From assembly GCA_958405355.1 (NCBI GenBank), contig CATYEA010000006.1, positions 1 through 20,819 on the forward strand: DNA of 20,819 bases. Reading direction: 5' to 3'. Numbering within the stretch: the first letter of the stretch is position 1; every line of letters starts with the position of its first letter. This DNA comes from an uncultured Lachnospiraceae bacterium. Its GTDB lineage: Bacteria; Bacillota; Clostridia; Lachnospirales; Lachnospiraceae. Of this stretch, positions 1 to 7,029 are shown in pieces. The position numbers were made by a program, and so were the translations under genes. A model generated the notes under the pieces. The model had not been told where the DNA came from. It searched no databases and saw only the letters and a program-made list of their open reading frames with translations.

Positions 1-161
1 ATGTATTTGTGGACGAGCCTGTGAGCGGAAGTCATCCGTTGCTTACATTAGATAATTTTGTTGCCACGCCCCACTTAGGAGCAAATACGGAAGAGGCTCT
101 GAAACGAGTCGGCATGGCGGTTGTAAAAGGTGTGTTGGAACGCCTGGATATGCAGAGGTAG
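1..161 (+). CDS. D-isomer-specific 2-hydroxyacid dehydrogenase, C-terminal end (partial)
   Basis: Only the last 52 full codons are present, read in frame from base 3; the gene begins outside the window. The visible protein starts VFVDEP and contains ATPHLGANTEEA. In the NAD-dependent D-2-hydroxyacid dehydrogenase family (phosphoglycerate, glycerate and lactate dehydrogenases) the His of the PH-[LI]-G motif is the catalytic acid/base, and D-V-F-x-x-E-P lies just upstream of it. The substrate cannot be decided from the tail; a SerA-like or phosphonate/hydroxypyruvate-type enzyme would fit. The stop is six bases before the next start, so the two genes are probably cotranscribed and translationally coupled. 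Confidence 0.85.
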   Translation, partial: VFVDEPVSGSHPLLTLDNFVATPHLGANTEEALKRVGMAVVKGVLERLDMQR

Positions 162-167
162 AGAAAA

Positions 168-989
168 ATGGGTAAAACGATATTTGTACTTTTAGATGCA
201 TGTGGTTATGAAATAGCAACCAGATATTTGGGCTATCTGGAACATATGGTGGACTATGGGCTGGCGGCCAAATATAAAGTCCAGGGTGAGCTTCCCTCCA
301 TGTCACGGCCGATGTATGAAACATTAATGACCGGGGTGCCGAGTCATGTTCATGGAATTACATGCAATGAAATCGTGCGCCGTTCAAATCAGACAAGCAT
401 TTTCAATCTGTGCAGAGAAGCTGGGCTGGTCAGCGGAGCAGCAGCTTATTTCTGGATGAGCGAATTATATAATCGGGCGCCTTTTGATAAACATCGCGAC
501 AGGATTCAGTTTGGCACGGGGGAAGGACTGATCGATTATGGCTTGTATTACTGGGAAGATTCCTACCCGGATTCCCATTTATTTATGGACGGTGAATCCA
601 TCCGGAAAGCTTATCATCCGGATTTTATGCTTTACCATCCGATGAGCATTGATCTCGCCGGACATACTTACGGGGCAGACAGCCGGGAATATGCCTGGAA
701 AGTGGCCGATATGGGTGTTTTGATCGCAGATCTTCTGAATGGATGGCTTGAGGACGGATATCAGGTGGTGGTTTCGGCAGACCATGGAATGGATGAAAAT
801 GGCATTCATTGTGGTATAGAAAACCTTCAAAGAGATGTTCCATTGTACATTTTTAGCCCTCTGGTGGAGAATGGAAGATTTGAAGACCATTATATCGGAC
901 AGAGGAGCATTGCACCGATGCTGTGCCGATTGCTTGGACTCCCGGCTTCCGATGCGATGATCTCACCGGATGAAATCCATTTCAAATAA
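168..989 (+). CDS. Alkaline-phosphatase-superfamily phosphodiesterase / nucleotide pyrophosphatase-like enzyme
   Basis: The 273-residue protein has the metal-binding layout of type I phosphodiesterases/nucleotide pyrophosphatases: D10 in LLDACG, a likely nucleophile S46 in PSMSRPMYETLMTG, D162 and H166 in SIDLAGHTYG, D205 and H206 in SADHGM, and H214. These would bind two metal ions and cleave a phosphate mono- or diester. No signal peptide is seen, so it is probably cytoplasmic. The ATG at 168 has an AGAGG site overlapping the stop of the dehydrogenase gene, suggesting coupling. The actual substrate is unknown. Phosphonate breakdown or sugar-phosphate turnover are guesses from the dehydrogenase neighbour. 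The gene ends before a strong hairpin. Confidence 0.85.
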   Translation: MGKTIFVLLDACGYEIATRYLGYLEHMVDYGLAAKYKVQGELPSMSRPMYETLMTGVPSHVHGITCNEIVRRSNQTSIFNLCREAGLVSGAAAYFWMSELYNRAPFDKHRDRIQFGTGEGLIDYGLYYWEDSYPDSHLFMDGESIRKAYHPDFMLYHPMSIDLAGHTYGADSREYAWKVADMGVLIADLLNGWLEDGYQVVVSADHGMDENGIHCGIENLQRDVPLYIFSPLVENGRFEDHYIGQRSIAPMLCRLLGLPASDAMISPDEIHFK

Positions 990-1025
990 AAAATTTGGTG
1001 TCATGAGGGCATCATGAAAAGGAAA

Positions 1026-1076
1026 AAAACTTCCTCGTAGAAAGCGTTTTCTAGCTTTCCAAGAGGAAGTTTTTTT
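1026..1076. terminator. Bidirectional composite terminator between the phosphodiesterase gene and upp
   Basis: The outer stem pairs AAAAACTTCCTC (1026-1036 region) with GAGGAAGTTTTT (1063-1074 region). A second inner stem pairs GAAAGC (1040-1045) with GCTTTC (1054-1059). An A-run on the left and a T-run on the right make it usable from both strands. It sits between two convergent genes. A second copy of the same two-storey design, including the GAAAGC/GCTTTC inner stem, is found at 16808-16860. Confidence 0.85.
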
Positions 1077-1709
1077 TTAACGTGTTCCGAAGATTCGGTC
1101 GCCGGCATCGCCGAGACCCGGACAGATATAGGCATTTTCATTCAGGCAGCGATCCAGATGTCCGCAGTAGATCGGCACGTCCGGATGACATTCCTGGAAG
1201 TGTTTAATACCTTCCGGAGCTGCAATAATACACATGAATTTGATATTTTTACCGCCGTGTTCTTTAATGAAATCCACAGCGGCCACAGCAGAACCGCCGG
1301 TAGCCAGCATTGGGTCAAGAACAACAATGGTTCTCTGGTCGATCGGTGCCGGAAGTTTGCAGAAATATTCATGAGGTTCGTGAGTCTCTTCGTCACGATA
1401 GAGACCGATATGACCAACTTTTGCGGATGGGACAAGCGTCAGAATTCCATTGACCATGCCAAGCCCGGCACGAAGAATCGGAACGATGGCAAGTTTTTTG
1501 CCGGCAATCATCGGTGAATGGCAGGTTTCAATCGGTGTTTTGATTTCTATATCTTCAAGCGGCAGATCCCGAAGTGCTTCATAACCCATGAGAACGGTAA
1601 TCTCTTCAATGAGCCGACGGAATTCATTGGTTCCGGTGCGTTCATCCCGGAGCATGGATATTTTATGCTGAATCAACGGATGTTCCATGATAAAGACATT
1701 TTCCTTCAT
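1077..1709 (-). CDS. upp: Uracil phosphoribosyltransferase
   Basis: The enzyme makes UMP from uracil and PRPP (pyrimidine salvage, cytoplasm). The 210-residue product has the usual length. It shows ILRAGLGM at 78-85, the PRPP-binding loop [13 protein letters not shown] at about 129-141, and the uracil-binding C-terminus [12 protein letters not shown] at 198-209. The reading frame stays open for a further 52 codons upstream, but the start is placed at 1709 because AGGAGG lies just upstream of that ATG and because family members begin near [10 protein letters not shown] promoter with 17 bp spacing lies 34-62 bases upstream, inside the longer open frame, which confirms the shorter start. It is a single-gene unit ending in the shared terminator. 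Confidence 0.97.
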   Translation of the reverse strand: MKENVFIMEHPLIQHKISMLRDERTGTNEFRRLIEEITVLMGYEALRDLPLEDIEIKTPIETCHSPMIAGKKLAIVPILRAGLGMVNGILTLVPSAKVGHIGLYRDEETHEPHEYFCKLPAPIDQRTIVVLDPMLATGGSAVAAVDFIKEHGGKNIKFMCIIAAPEGIKHFQECHPDVPIYCGHLDRCLNENAYICPGLGDAGDRIFGTR

Positions 1710-1742
1710 AAATTTTTCCTCCTGATATGTTTCATTTTCTCT

Positions 1743-1771
1743 ATTGTAAAAGATATTTGCGATGAGGTCAA
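1743..1771 (-). promoter_or_regulatory. Sigma-A-type promoter of upp
   Basis: Read on the minus strand, TTGACC (1771-1766) and TACAAT (1748-1743) are separated by exactly 17 bases. Transcription would start about 27 bases upstream of the upp ATG. Confidence 0.75.
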
Positions 1772-1848
1772 TGGAAATATCGACACAGAATTTACACAGG
1801 CTTTTCAAAACATTTTCACAAATTTTCCATTTTTGTACCACATTTATA

Positions 1849-1857
1849 TGGGATAAT
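1849..1857 (+). promoter_or_regulatory. Possible extended -10 promoter of the VTC operon
   Basis: TG at 1849-1850, one spacer base, then GATAAT at 1852-1857 make an extended -10 element. The upstream -35 region is only T-rich and has no clear match. It lies 36 bases before the GTG start of the VTC gene. Confidence 0.35.
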
Positions 1858-1892
1858 GGGAACACCTAAAATATGAGAAATGAGGGTGAGCA

Positions 1893-2612
1893 GTGGAAAA
1901 GGTACAGGAAGTTTTTAAGCGGTATGAGAAGAAATATTTGTTGACCCGTGAACAGTACAGGGCGCTGATGGAACGGGTGGACGGACGGCTGATATTGGAT
2001 GAATATGGTTTTCATACGATTTGTAATGTTTATTTTGATACGGAGGATTATGAGCTTATACGAACATCCATAGAAAAGCCGCATTATAAGGAAAAACTTC
2101 GGCTTCGGAGTTATGGGGTGCCAAAAGCTTACAGTCAGGTATTTATTGAACTGAAGAAAAAATATGACGGCGTCGTGTATAAGCGTCGGATACCAATGCG
2201 GCTGGATAATGCGGAAAAATATTTATATTCAGGAATTATTCCTGAGGGACATTCCCAGATTTTAAGTGAAATTCAGTGGTTTGTAGAGTTTTATGAGCCA
2301 AAGCCAGCAGTATTTTTGGCCTATGACCGGAGGGCTTATTTTGGAAAGGAGCAGGAGGAGTTTCGGGTAACTTTTGATGAAAATATACGTTACCGGGAGG
2401 AACAGCTCCATCTGGCTGACTGAGACCAGGGAATCGGTCTGCTGCCGTAAAATATAATATTGATGGAAGTCAAAATACCGGATAGTATGCCATTTTGGTT
2501 GGGACATATATTGTCCGAATTGGAAATTTTTCCAATATCTTTTTCAAAGTATGGTACTTATTATAAAGAAAATTTAACACATTTATTTGGGGAGGGCCTT
2601 TTATATGCTTGA
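1893..2612 (+). pseudogene. VTC-domain polyphosphate polymerase gene, interrupted by two in-frame stop codons
   Basis: The first open part (1893-2423, GTG start, GAGGGTGAG ribosome site) encodes 176 residues with VTC tunnel-domain motifs: FKRYEKKYLLT, VYFDT, KEKLRLRSYG, FIELKKKYDGVVYKRR and FLAYDRRAYF. It stops at TGA (2421-2423). The same frame then reads DQGIGLLP, a TAA (2448-2450), and continues with ILMEVKIPDSMPFWLGHIL, then SELEIFPISFSKYGTYY, ending at TGA 2610-2612. That continuation is the C-terminal part of the VTC fold, including the conserved E-x-K and S-K-Y segments, so the ancestral product was about 239 residues. The restored frame overlaps the next gene's ATG by 8 bases, a normal tight-operon junction. 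VTC domains polymerise polyphosphate from NTP; without the last quarter the 176-residue product should be inactive. Recent nonsense mutations, sequencing error or stop readthrough remain possible. Confidence 0.85.
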
Positions 2613-3279
2613 CAGTGTATTGTCATTATCATCCGCCGGGCTGACTGTGCCGGAATTTATATTTTGTACGGTATTTTCTATTATGTTTGGAGTAGTCATC
2701 GCGCTGGTACATATGTATAGAAATCAGTATTCGAAAAATTTTATCTTAACCCTGATATTACTGCCTGCCATTGTCCAGACGGTGATCATGCTGGTCAATG
2801 GAAATCTTGGGACAGGTGTGGCTGTGGCCGGAGCCTTCAGTCTTGTTCGTTTCCGCTCTGTTCCGGGAAATTCCCGGGAGATTGCATCTATTTTTTTGGC
2901 GATGGCCGTTGGTTTGGCTACCGGAATGGGGTATGTGGCCATCGGAGGGCTGCTGGTGATCATTGTGGGAATGGTTATGCTTCTGGCAGCAAATCTTCCG
3001 GTCGGACGGATGAATCAGATGATGCGGGATTTGACAGTGACCATTCCTGAAAATCTGGATTATGAAGGCATATTTGATGATCTCTTTGCCGAATATACGA
3101 CCCGGAATGAATTGTTGAAAGTACGGACAGTGAATATGGGAAGTCTATACGAGCTTCACTATCATATATTGTTCCGGGGAGATAAAAGTGAAAAAAAATT
3201 TCTGGATGAGCTGCGGTGCCGAAATGGAAATCTGACCATTGTCTGCGGGCGGGTGGCTCAGGAGAGAGAAGAATTATAG
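2605..3279 (+). CDS. DUF4956-family membrane protein
   Basis: The 224-residue protein has about four hydrophobic segments in its first 140 residues, the family core GAFSLVRFRSVPG followed by SREIASIFLAMAVGLATG, and a soluble C-terminal part of about 85 residues (from MMRDLTVTIPEN). The ATG at 2605 is preferred over an in-frame TTG at 2587 because GGGGAGG (2589-2595) is correctly spaced for it. The start lies inside the last codons of the VTC reading frame, implying translational coupling. In Firmicutes, DUF4956 genes commonly sit beside VTC-domain and CotH or carbohydrate-binding genes, so a membrane partner of the VTC enzyme is a reasonable inference; no reaction is known. Confidence 0.9.
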   Translation: MLDSVLSLSSAGLTVPEFIFCTVFSIMFGVVIALVHMYRNQYSKNFILTLILLPAIVQTVIMLVNGNLGTGVAVAGAFSLVRFRSVPGNSREIASIFLAMAVGLATGMGYVAIGGLLVIIVGMVMLLAANLPVGRMNQMMRDLTVTIPENLDYEGIFDDLFAEYTTRNELLKVRTVNMGSLYELHYHILFRGDKSEKKFLDELRCRNGNLTIVCGRVAQEREEL

Positions 3280-3301
3280 AATAGATAGGAGGTTTTCATG
3301 A

Positions 3302-5233
3302 ATGAAAGGTTCGAAATATTTAGCCTGTCTGCTGGCCAGTGGTTTGGCATTGTCTCTGCTCGTCGGCTGCAGCGCTCAGAATAGCGGTACCGTAACCGAA
3401 ACAACTGTTGTTATGTCTGAAAGTATTGAGGATACAGAGCAGAATCATGAAAATGAGACGGCGGAGACCGGGACTCTGACAGGAAGTTATGATGATGATG
3501 ATTTGGATGAAAGCTGGTCCGAAGGAAGAGCAACGATTATTAAATGTAATGGAGAGTCTTCTGAGATTTCCGGTGATGGTATTCAGGCGGATGGAAATAT
3601 ACTGAAAATTACTCAGGCCGGAACCTATGTATTTAGCGGAACGATGATGGATGGGCAGATTCAGGTAGATGCGGGTAAAGAGGATGTGGTGCATATTGTT
3701 CTGAATGAGCTGGTGGCCAGTTCGGGAACCAGCTCGGTCATTTATGGGGTTCAGAGTAAAAAAATCGTGATAACCCTTGAAAAGGGGACGACCAGTACAC
3801 TCAGTGATGCGTCGGCTTACGTCTATGCCGATGATTCTGAGGATGAACCAAATGCCTGCGTTTTCAGTAAGGACGATATAAGTATCAACGGTAAAGGAAC
3901 ACTGGAAGTTACTGGAAATTATGAGGATGGTATCCGGAGTAAAGATGATCTAAAAGTCATTAGCGGAACGTTAAATATTACGGCACAGCAGCATGGACTG
4001 AAGGGAAAGGATTCTGTGACGGTGAAGGACGGGGAGCTGACGATCACTGCAGGCGGTGACGGCATAAAATCCAATAATGATACGGAGGATGACAAAGGCT
4101 ATATTCTGATCGATGGAGGTACATACCGGATTACAGCAGCTCAGGATGGTATTCAGGCGGAGACCATACTCCAGATTAACGGTGGTTCCGGCTCGGTAGT
4201 GAGCGGCGGCGGCAGTGCCAATGCAAGTTATGATGAAAATGGTAAGGTACGAGAGGAATGGGGCCGGTGGAGCGGCAAAGGCGGTCAAACTCCACAAGAG
4301 AACAGGATGCCGGAAGATGGCCATACGCCACCGGAGGGCGATATGCCGGAAGATGGTCAGATGCCACAAGAGAGCAGGATGCCGGAAGATGGTCAGATAC
4401 CACCGGAAAATAGCACCAGCAACTTGGAAGAAAGCGAAACCTCAGACAGTGCAAAAGGTTTAAAAGCCGGTTCGGCAATTTATCTCAATGGCGGAGACTT
4501 CACGATAGACTCATCGGATGACAGTATCCATTCCAATGGAAATATCACAGTCAATAATGGGACATTTGTGATGGAATCGGGGGATGACGGTGTACATGCT
4601 GATAATGCGTTGGTTATTGCCGGAGGTACCATTCAGGTGAACAAATCCTATGAGGGACTGGAAGGATTGACAGTGGATATCAGGGGCGGTGATATTGATG
4701 TGACGTCAACGGATGATGGGATTAATTCGGCCGGAGGAAGCGATACCCTGGCGAATGGCCGTCCGGGACAAAATAGTTTTGCATCGGGGGATGATTGTTG
4801 GATACGCATCAGCGGCGGTGATATTTATGTGAAAGCGGCCGGTGACGGCATTGATTCTAATGGAAATTTATATGTAAGCGGCGGTATGGTTGTAGTTGAA
4901 GGGCCTGAGGATTCGGCCAATGGCACATTAGATTATGAAGGTGTGGCAGAGATTACTGGAGGAACTTTCGTAGGCACAGGAAGCTCCGGCATGGCGATGG
5001 CTTTTAGTGATTCATCGACACAGCTTTCTATCAACGTTGTTGCCGATACCATGCTCCCGTCAGGAACAATGGTAACATTAACAGACAGTACAGGAAAGGA
5101 GATTCTCAGTGTCTCTCCGACGAAATCTTTCGACTGTATTCAGATCAGTTCATCCCTGCTTGAGGCTGGTGAGACTTATACGGTGACCTATGGCGATGGT
5201 CATTCGACGGAGATAACATTAGGCAGTAATTAA
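3302..5233 (+). CDS. Secreted carbohydrate-binding beta-helix-like lipoprotein (DUF4353 / Cthe_2159-like)
   Basis: The 643-residue protein begins with a lipoprotein signal peptide (LVGC, lipidated Cys23), followed by a polar linker rich in E, T and D. The rest is built of short, repeating beta-strand turns with Asp/Asn-Gly motifs such as GDGIKSNND, SSDDSIHSNGNITVNNG, ESGDDGVHADNALVIAGG and AAGDGIDSNGNLYVSGG. These are characteristic of the calcium-rich parallel beta-helix seen in Cthe_2159, a polysaccharide-binding protein. Residues about 330-380 are a low-complexity Pro/Glu/Met insertion made of 12-residue repeats. AGGAGG at 3287-3292 selects the ATG at 3302; an ATG at 3298 is out of frame. 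It follows the DUF4956 gene by 22 bases and closes the operon. Its ligand is unknown. Confidence 0.85.
   Translation: MKGSKYLACLLASGLALSLLVGCSAQNSGTVTETTVVMSESIEDTEQNHENETAETGTLTGSYDDDDLDESWSEGRATIIKCNGESSEISGDGIQADGNILKITQAGTYVFSGTMMDGQIQVDAGKEDVVHIVLNELVASSGTSSVIYGVQSKKIVITLEKGTTSTLSDASAYVYADDSEDEPNACVFSKDDISINGKGTLEVTGNYEDGIRSKDDLKVISGTLNITAQQHGLKGKDSVTVKDGELTITAGGDGIKSNNDTEDDKGYILIDGGTYRITAAQDGIQAETILQINGGSGSVVSGGGSANASYDENGKVREEWGRWSGKGGQTPQENRMPEDGHTPPEGDMPEDGQMPQESRMPEDGQIPPENSTSNLEESETSDSAKGLKAGSAIYLNGGDFTIDSSDDSIHSNGNITVNNGTFVMESGDDGVHADNALVIAGGTIQVNKSYEGLEGLTVDIRGGDIDVTSTDDGINSAGGSDTLANGRPGQNSFASGDDCWIRISGGDIYVKAAGDGIDSNGNLYVSGGMVVVEGPEDSANGTLDYEGVAEITGGTFVGTGSSGMAMAFSDSSTQLSINVVADTMLPSGTMVTLTDSTGKEILSVSPTKSFDCIQISSSLLEAGETYTVTYGDGHSTEITLGSN
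4289..4411 (+). repeat. 36-nt in-frame tandem repeats in the lipoprotein linker
   Basis: Three and a partial fourth imperfect 36-nt units start at 4289, 4325, 4361 and 4397. They encode TPQENRMPEDGH, TPPEGDMPEDGQ, MPQESRMPEDGQ and IPPEN. The unit MPEDG(Q/H) is the best conserved. A flexible spacer between beta-helix modules is likely, and copy number could vary between strains. Confidence 0.85.
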
Positions 5234-5247
5234 AAATAGAGACTTAA

Positions 5248-5287
5248 AAATATTCCTTGCGGCAGACTGAGGCCGCAGGGGATATTT
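5248..5287. terminator. Hairpin between the lipoprotein gene and the convergent XRE regulator gene
   Basis: AAATATTCCTTGCGGC pairs with GCCGCAGGGGATATTT around an 8-base loop (with two wobbles), forming a long near-perfect stem. There is no strict U-run, but AT-rich arm ends on both sides fit a bidirectional terminator between convergent genes. Confidence 0.6.
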
Positions 5288-5320
5288 GCATTACAGAAAA
5301 CTTTGCAGATTGACAGGTTC

Positions 5321-5830
5321 TTATTTGTTTCGTTTCAGCAGCCGCATTTTAAAGGCTCTGATTTTTGACATATACCGGCTGGTATACAGTACCCCCAGAA
5401 TCAACACGCCAAGGACAAGTCCAAGAGCGAAACTGGCAATATTATCATACAATTCAATGTTTGTCAGTTTCTGTAGGTCAATGATCATATATACAATATA
5501 AGCAGCCAGTCCCATTAAAAAGATATAGTTAAGCCTTTTTGAAAAGATCATGTTTTCATTATTATTGTAATCAGCAACTTTTAATAAAGTTTCTTCCATT
5601 TTCTTATCCATATTTTCAATTTTCCTTTCTCCGTCTAATATTTCCTCAATACTGACATCAAAATAATCAGCAATTTGTATGAGTAAATCAAAATCAGGCA
5701 TATTTACTCCATTTTCCCAGCGGGAGATACTCCGGTTGCTCACACCTATAATTTCGGCAAACTGTTCCTGGGTCAATTTTTTCTCATTGCGAAGTTTCCT
5801 TAAAAATTGCCCAATCTTCTTTTGATTCAT
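5321..5830 (-). CDS. XRE-family helix-turn-helix regulator with C-terminal membrane segments
   Basis: The 169-residue protein has an N-terminal HTH_3 domain (about residues 6-60: LRKLRNEKKLTQEQFAEIIG, then VSNRSISRWENG), a charged linker, and two hydrophobic segments at about 98-117 and 128-150. This suggests a DNA-binding protein tethered to the membrane. The start at 5830 is chosen for AAAGGAG ten bases upstream; the open frame extends 18 codons further without a ribosome site. A 10-bp palindrome lies in its likely promoter, consistent with autoregulation. Its targets and signal are not visible. It is divergent from the metallophosphoesterase gene. Confidence 0.85.
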   Translation of the reverse strand: MNQKKIGQFLRKLRNEKKLTQEQFAEIIGVSNRSISRWENGVNMPDFDLLIQIADYFDVSIEEILDGERKIENMDKKMEETLLKVADYNNNENMIFSKRLNYIFLMGLAAYIVYMIIDLQKLTNIELYDNIASFALGLVLGVLILGVLYTSRYMSKIRAFKMRLLKRNK

Positions 5831-5854
5831 AATGTATTCGCTCCTTTCGCAATT

Positions 5855-5873
5855 AGTATACCTTTTCATGAAA
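5855..5873 (-). promoter_or_regulatory. -10 box and palindromic candidate operator of the XRE gene
   Basis: On the minus strand TATACT (5860-5855) is a good -10 box 25 bases upstream of the ATG; no clear -35 box is seen. Just upstream, in the spacer, is the perfect palindrome TTTCATGAAA (5864-5873). A repressor dimer bound there would cover the promoter. Confidence 0.4.
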
Positions 5874-5912
5874 GAAAAGTACACGACACAAAGCGAGAAT
5901 CAAAAAATACTT

Positions 5913-5941
5913 TTGACCGGACAAAGGAAGTGTGCTAGTAT
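5913..5941 (+). promoter_or_regulatory. Sigma-A-type promoter of the metallophosphoesterase gene
   Basis: TTGACC (5913-5918) and TAGTAT (5936-5941) are separated by 17 bases and lie 26 bases upstream of the ATG. Confidence 0.65.
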
Positions 5942-5966
5942 GAATCCGTAGGTGGGAGGAATAGAG

Positions 5967-6476
5967 ATGGCAGAAAGAACTTTTTTTGTTGCCGATACGC
6001 ATTTCGGTCATGAGGCCATGATTCGTTTTGAGAACCGGCCGTTTAAAGATATAAGGGATATGGAGCAGCAGCTCATAAAAAACTGGAATGAAATTGTAGG
6101 ACCGGACGACAGAGTGTTTGTTCTGGGGGATTTTGCTTTTGGAGATCAGGCCGAGGTGACACGGCTCTGCCGAAGCTTGAACGGCAGAAAAACGCTGGTT
6201 CTTGGTAATCACGATACCCAATCACCGGAATGGTACAGGGAGTGCGGATTTGTTGAAGCCAGTGCATGGCCGATTATCATTGATGGATTTTGGATTTTAT
6301 CCCATGAGCCGCTGTATATTAATGAAAATATGCCTTATGCCAATATTTATGGACATGTTCATGGAAATCCGACGTATAAGGATTTTTGCCGTCAGTCCAT
6401 TTGTGTTTGTGTGGAAAGGACGGAATATCGGCCCATATCTTTTGAAGAGATACGAAAGAAAGTTTTGGGGAATTAA
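5967..6476 (+). CDS. Calcineurin-like metallophosphoesterase
   Basis: The 169-residue protein carries the complete dimetal phosphoesterase set: D10 and H12 (VADTHFGH), D55 (LGDFAFG), N81 and H82 (LGNHD), H113 (LSHEP), and H130 and H132 (YGHVHG). This short single-domain class hydrolyses phosphate esters in the cytoplasm; the natural substrate is not known. GGGAGG just upstream supports the ATG at 5967, although a GTG at 5952 is also in frame. It is a single-gene unit with its own promoter and a terminator directly after the stop. Confidence 0.9.
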   Translation: MAERTFFVADTHFGHEAMIRFENRPFKDIRDMEQQLIKNWNEIVGPDDRVFVLGDFAFGDQAEVTRLCRSLNGRKTLVLGNHDTQSPEWYRECGFVEASAWPIIIDGFWILSHEPLYINENMPYANIYGHVHGNPTYKDFCRQSICVCVERTEYRPISFEEIRKKVLGN

Positions 6477-6479
6477 ATT

Positions 6480-6507
6480 AAAAAAGGGCGCTTAAGCGTC
6501 CTTTTTT
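6480..6507. terminator. Bidirectional terminator
   Basis: AAAAAAGGGCGC (6480-6491) pairs with GCGTCCTTTTTT (6496-6507) around a TTAA loop. The loop contains the stop codon of the minus-strand gene that ends at 6492, so the hairpin serves both convergent genes. Confidence 0.88.
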
Positions 6508-6875
6508 GCTGCAGAATCCTTTGTTTCAGAAGATTTGCTTCCGGTAGCTTTATTATTTTCAACAAGTTCACGGGCAACATCGAATGGATGCTGTTTCCGG
6601 TAGATACGTTCCTTCTGGGCCTCAATTTTAGCGGCCTGGGCCCGTTCAATTGCCTCATATTCCGGACTGCCGGGACGAGGTGCATTGGATTTTTCACGGT
6701 AGGCCATGAAAAACATGACTGTTGCTAAGAGGGCGATGATCAGAAGAAGAAAATCAACTTTACCCTTAGAAGCAAAATAACCTAAAATGACAGTGGCAAT
6801 GAGACATACGACGGTTAATATTTTCAGAATTACCAGCCATTGTTCGTACTTTTTTAATTTGGTTTCTGTATCCAT
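6492..6875 (-). CDS. Small membrane protein of unknown function
   Basis: The 127-residue protein has two hydrophobic segments (about 14-34 and 41-58), then a charged, helix-prone tail of about 65 residues (AIERAQAAKIEAQKERIYRK) and a low-complexity Lys/Ser/Ala end. No family is recognised. The arrangement suggests a membrane hairpin with a cytoplasmic coiled tail. It has its own promoter. The ribosome site (AGGAAAGTAGG) is rather distant from the ATG. Confidence 0.7.
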   Translation of the reverse strand: MDTETKLKKYEQWLVILKILTVVCLIATVILGYFASKGKVDFLLLIIALLATVMFFMAYREKSNAPRPGSPEYEAIERAQAAKIEAQKERIYRKQHPFDVARELVENNKATGSKSSETKDSAAKKDA

Positions 6876-6912
6876 GACATATCAAACCTACTTTCCTGTA
6901 ACTTTAGGTAAT

Positions 6913-6941
6913 ATTATAAGCCATAAAAACGAAATCTTCAA
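6913..6941 (-). promoter_or_regulatory. Promoter of the small membrane protein gene
   Basis: On the minus strand TTGAAG (6941-6936) and a perfect TATAAT (6918-6913) are 17 bases apart, 38 bases upstream of the ATG. Confidence 0.65.
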
Positions 6942-7029
6942 TAAATATTTGACAAATATGGGAGAAAAGTATTCCATGAACGGTCCTGAAATGTTAAAAT
7001 AGTTTTATATGATAGATGGGGTGGGGCAG

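Noticed and set aside
1710..1865. Longer N-terminus for uracil phosphoribosyltransferase
   Set aside because: The extra 52 codons contain the upp promoter and ribosome site and are not family-like.
3298..3301. ATG at 3298 as start of the lipoprotein
   Set aside because: It is out of frame; the ATG at 3302 leads into a proper lipoprotein signal peptide.
4289..4411. CRISPR-like array of 36-nt repeats
   Set aside because: The repeats are directly adjacent with no spacers, lie in frame in a coding region and encode a 12-residue peptide repeat. No cas genes are present.
4215..4463. Overlapping plus-strand ORF of 82 codons in the lipoprotein gene
   Set aside because: It is an out-of-frame reading of the 36-nt repeats (repeated CRKM) without a ribosome site.
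6949..6977. Promoter for cca from the perfect TTGACA at 6949
   Set aside because: At 16-18 bp spacing the sequence is ATTCCA/TTCCAT/TCCATG, a poor -10 box, so no promoter is called.
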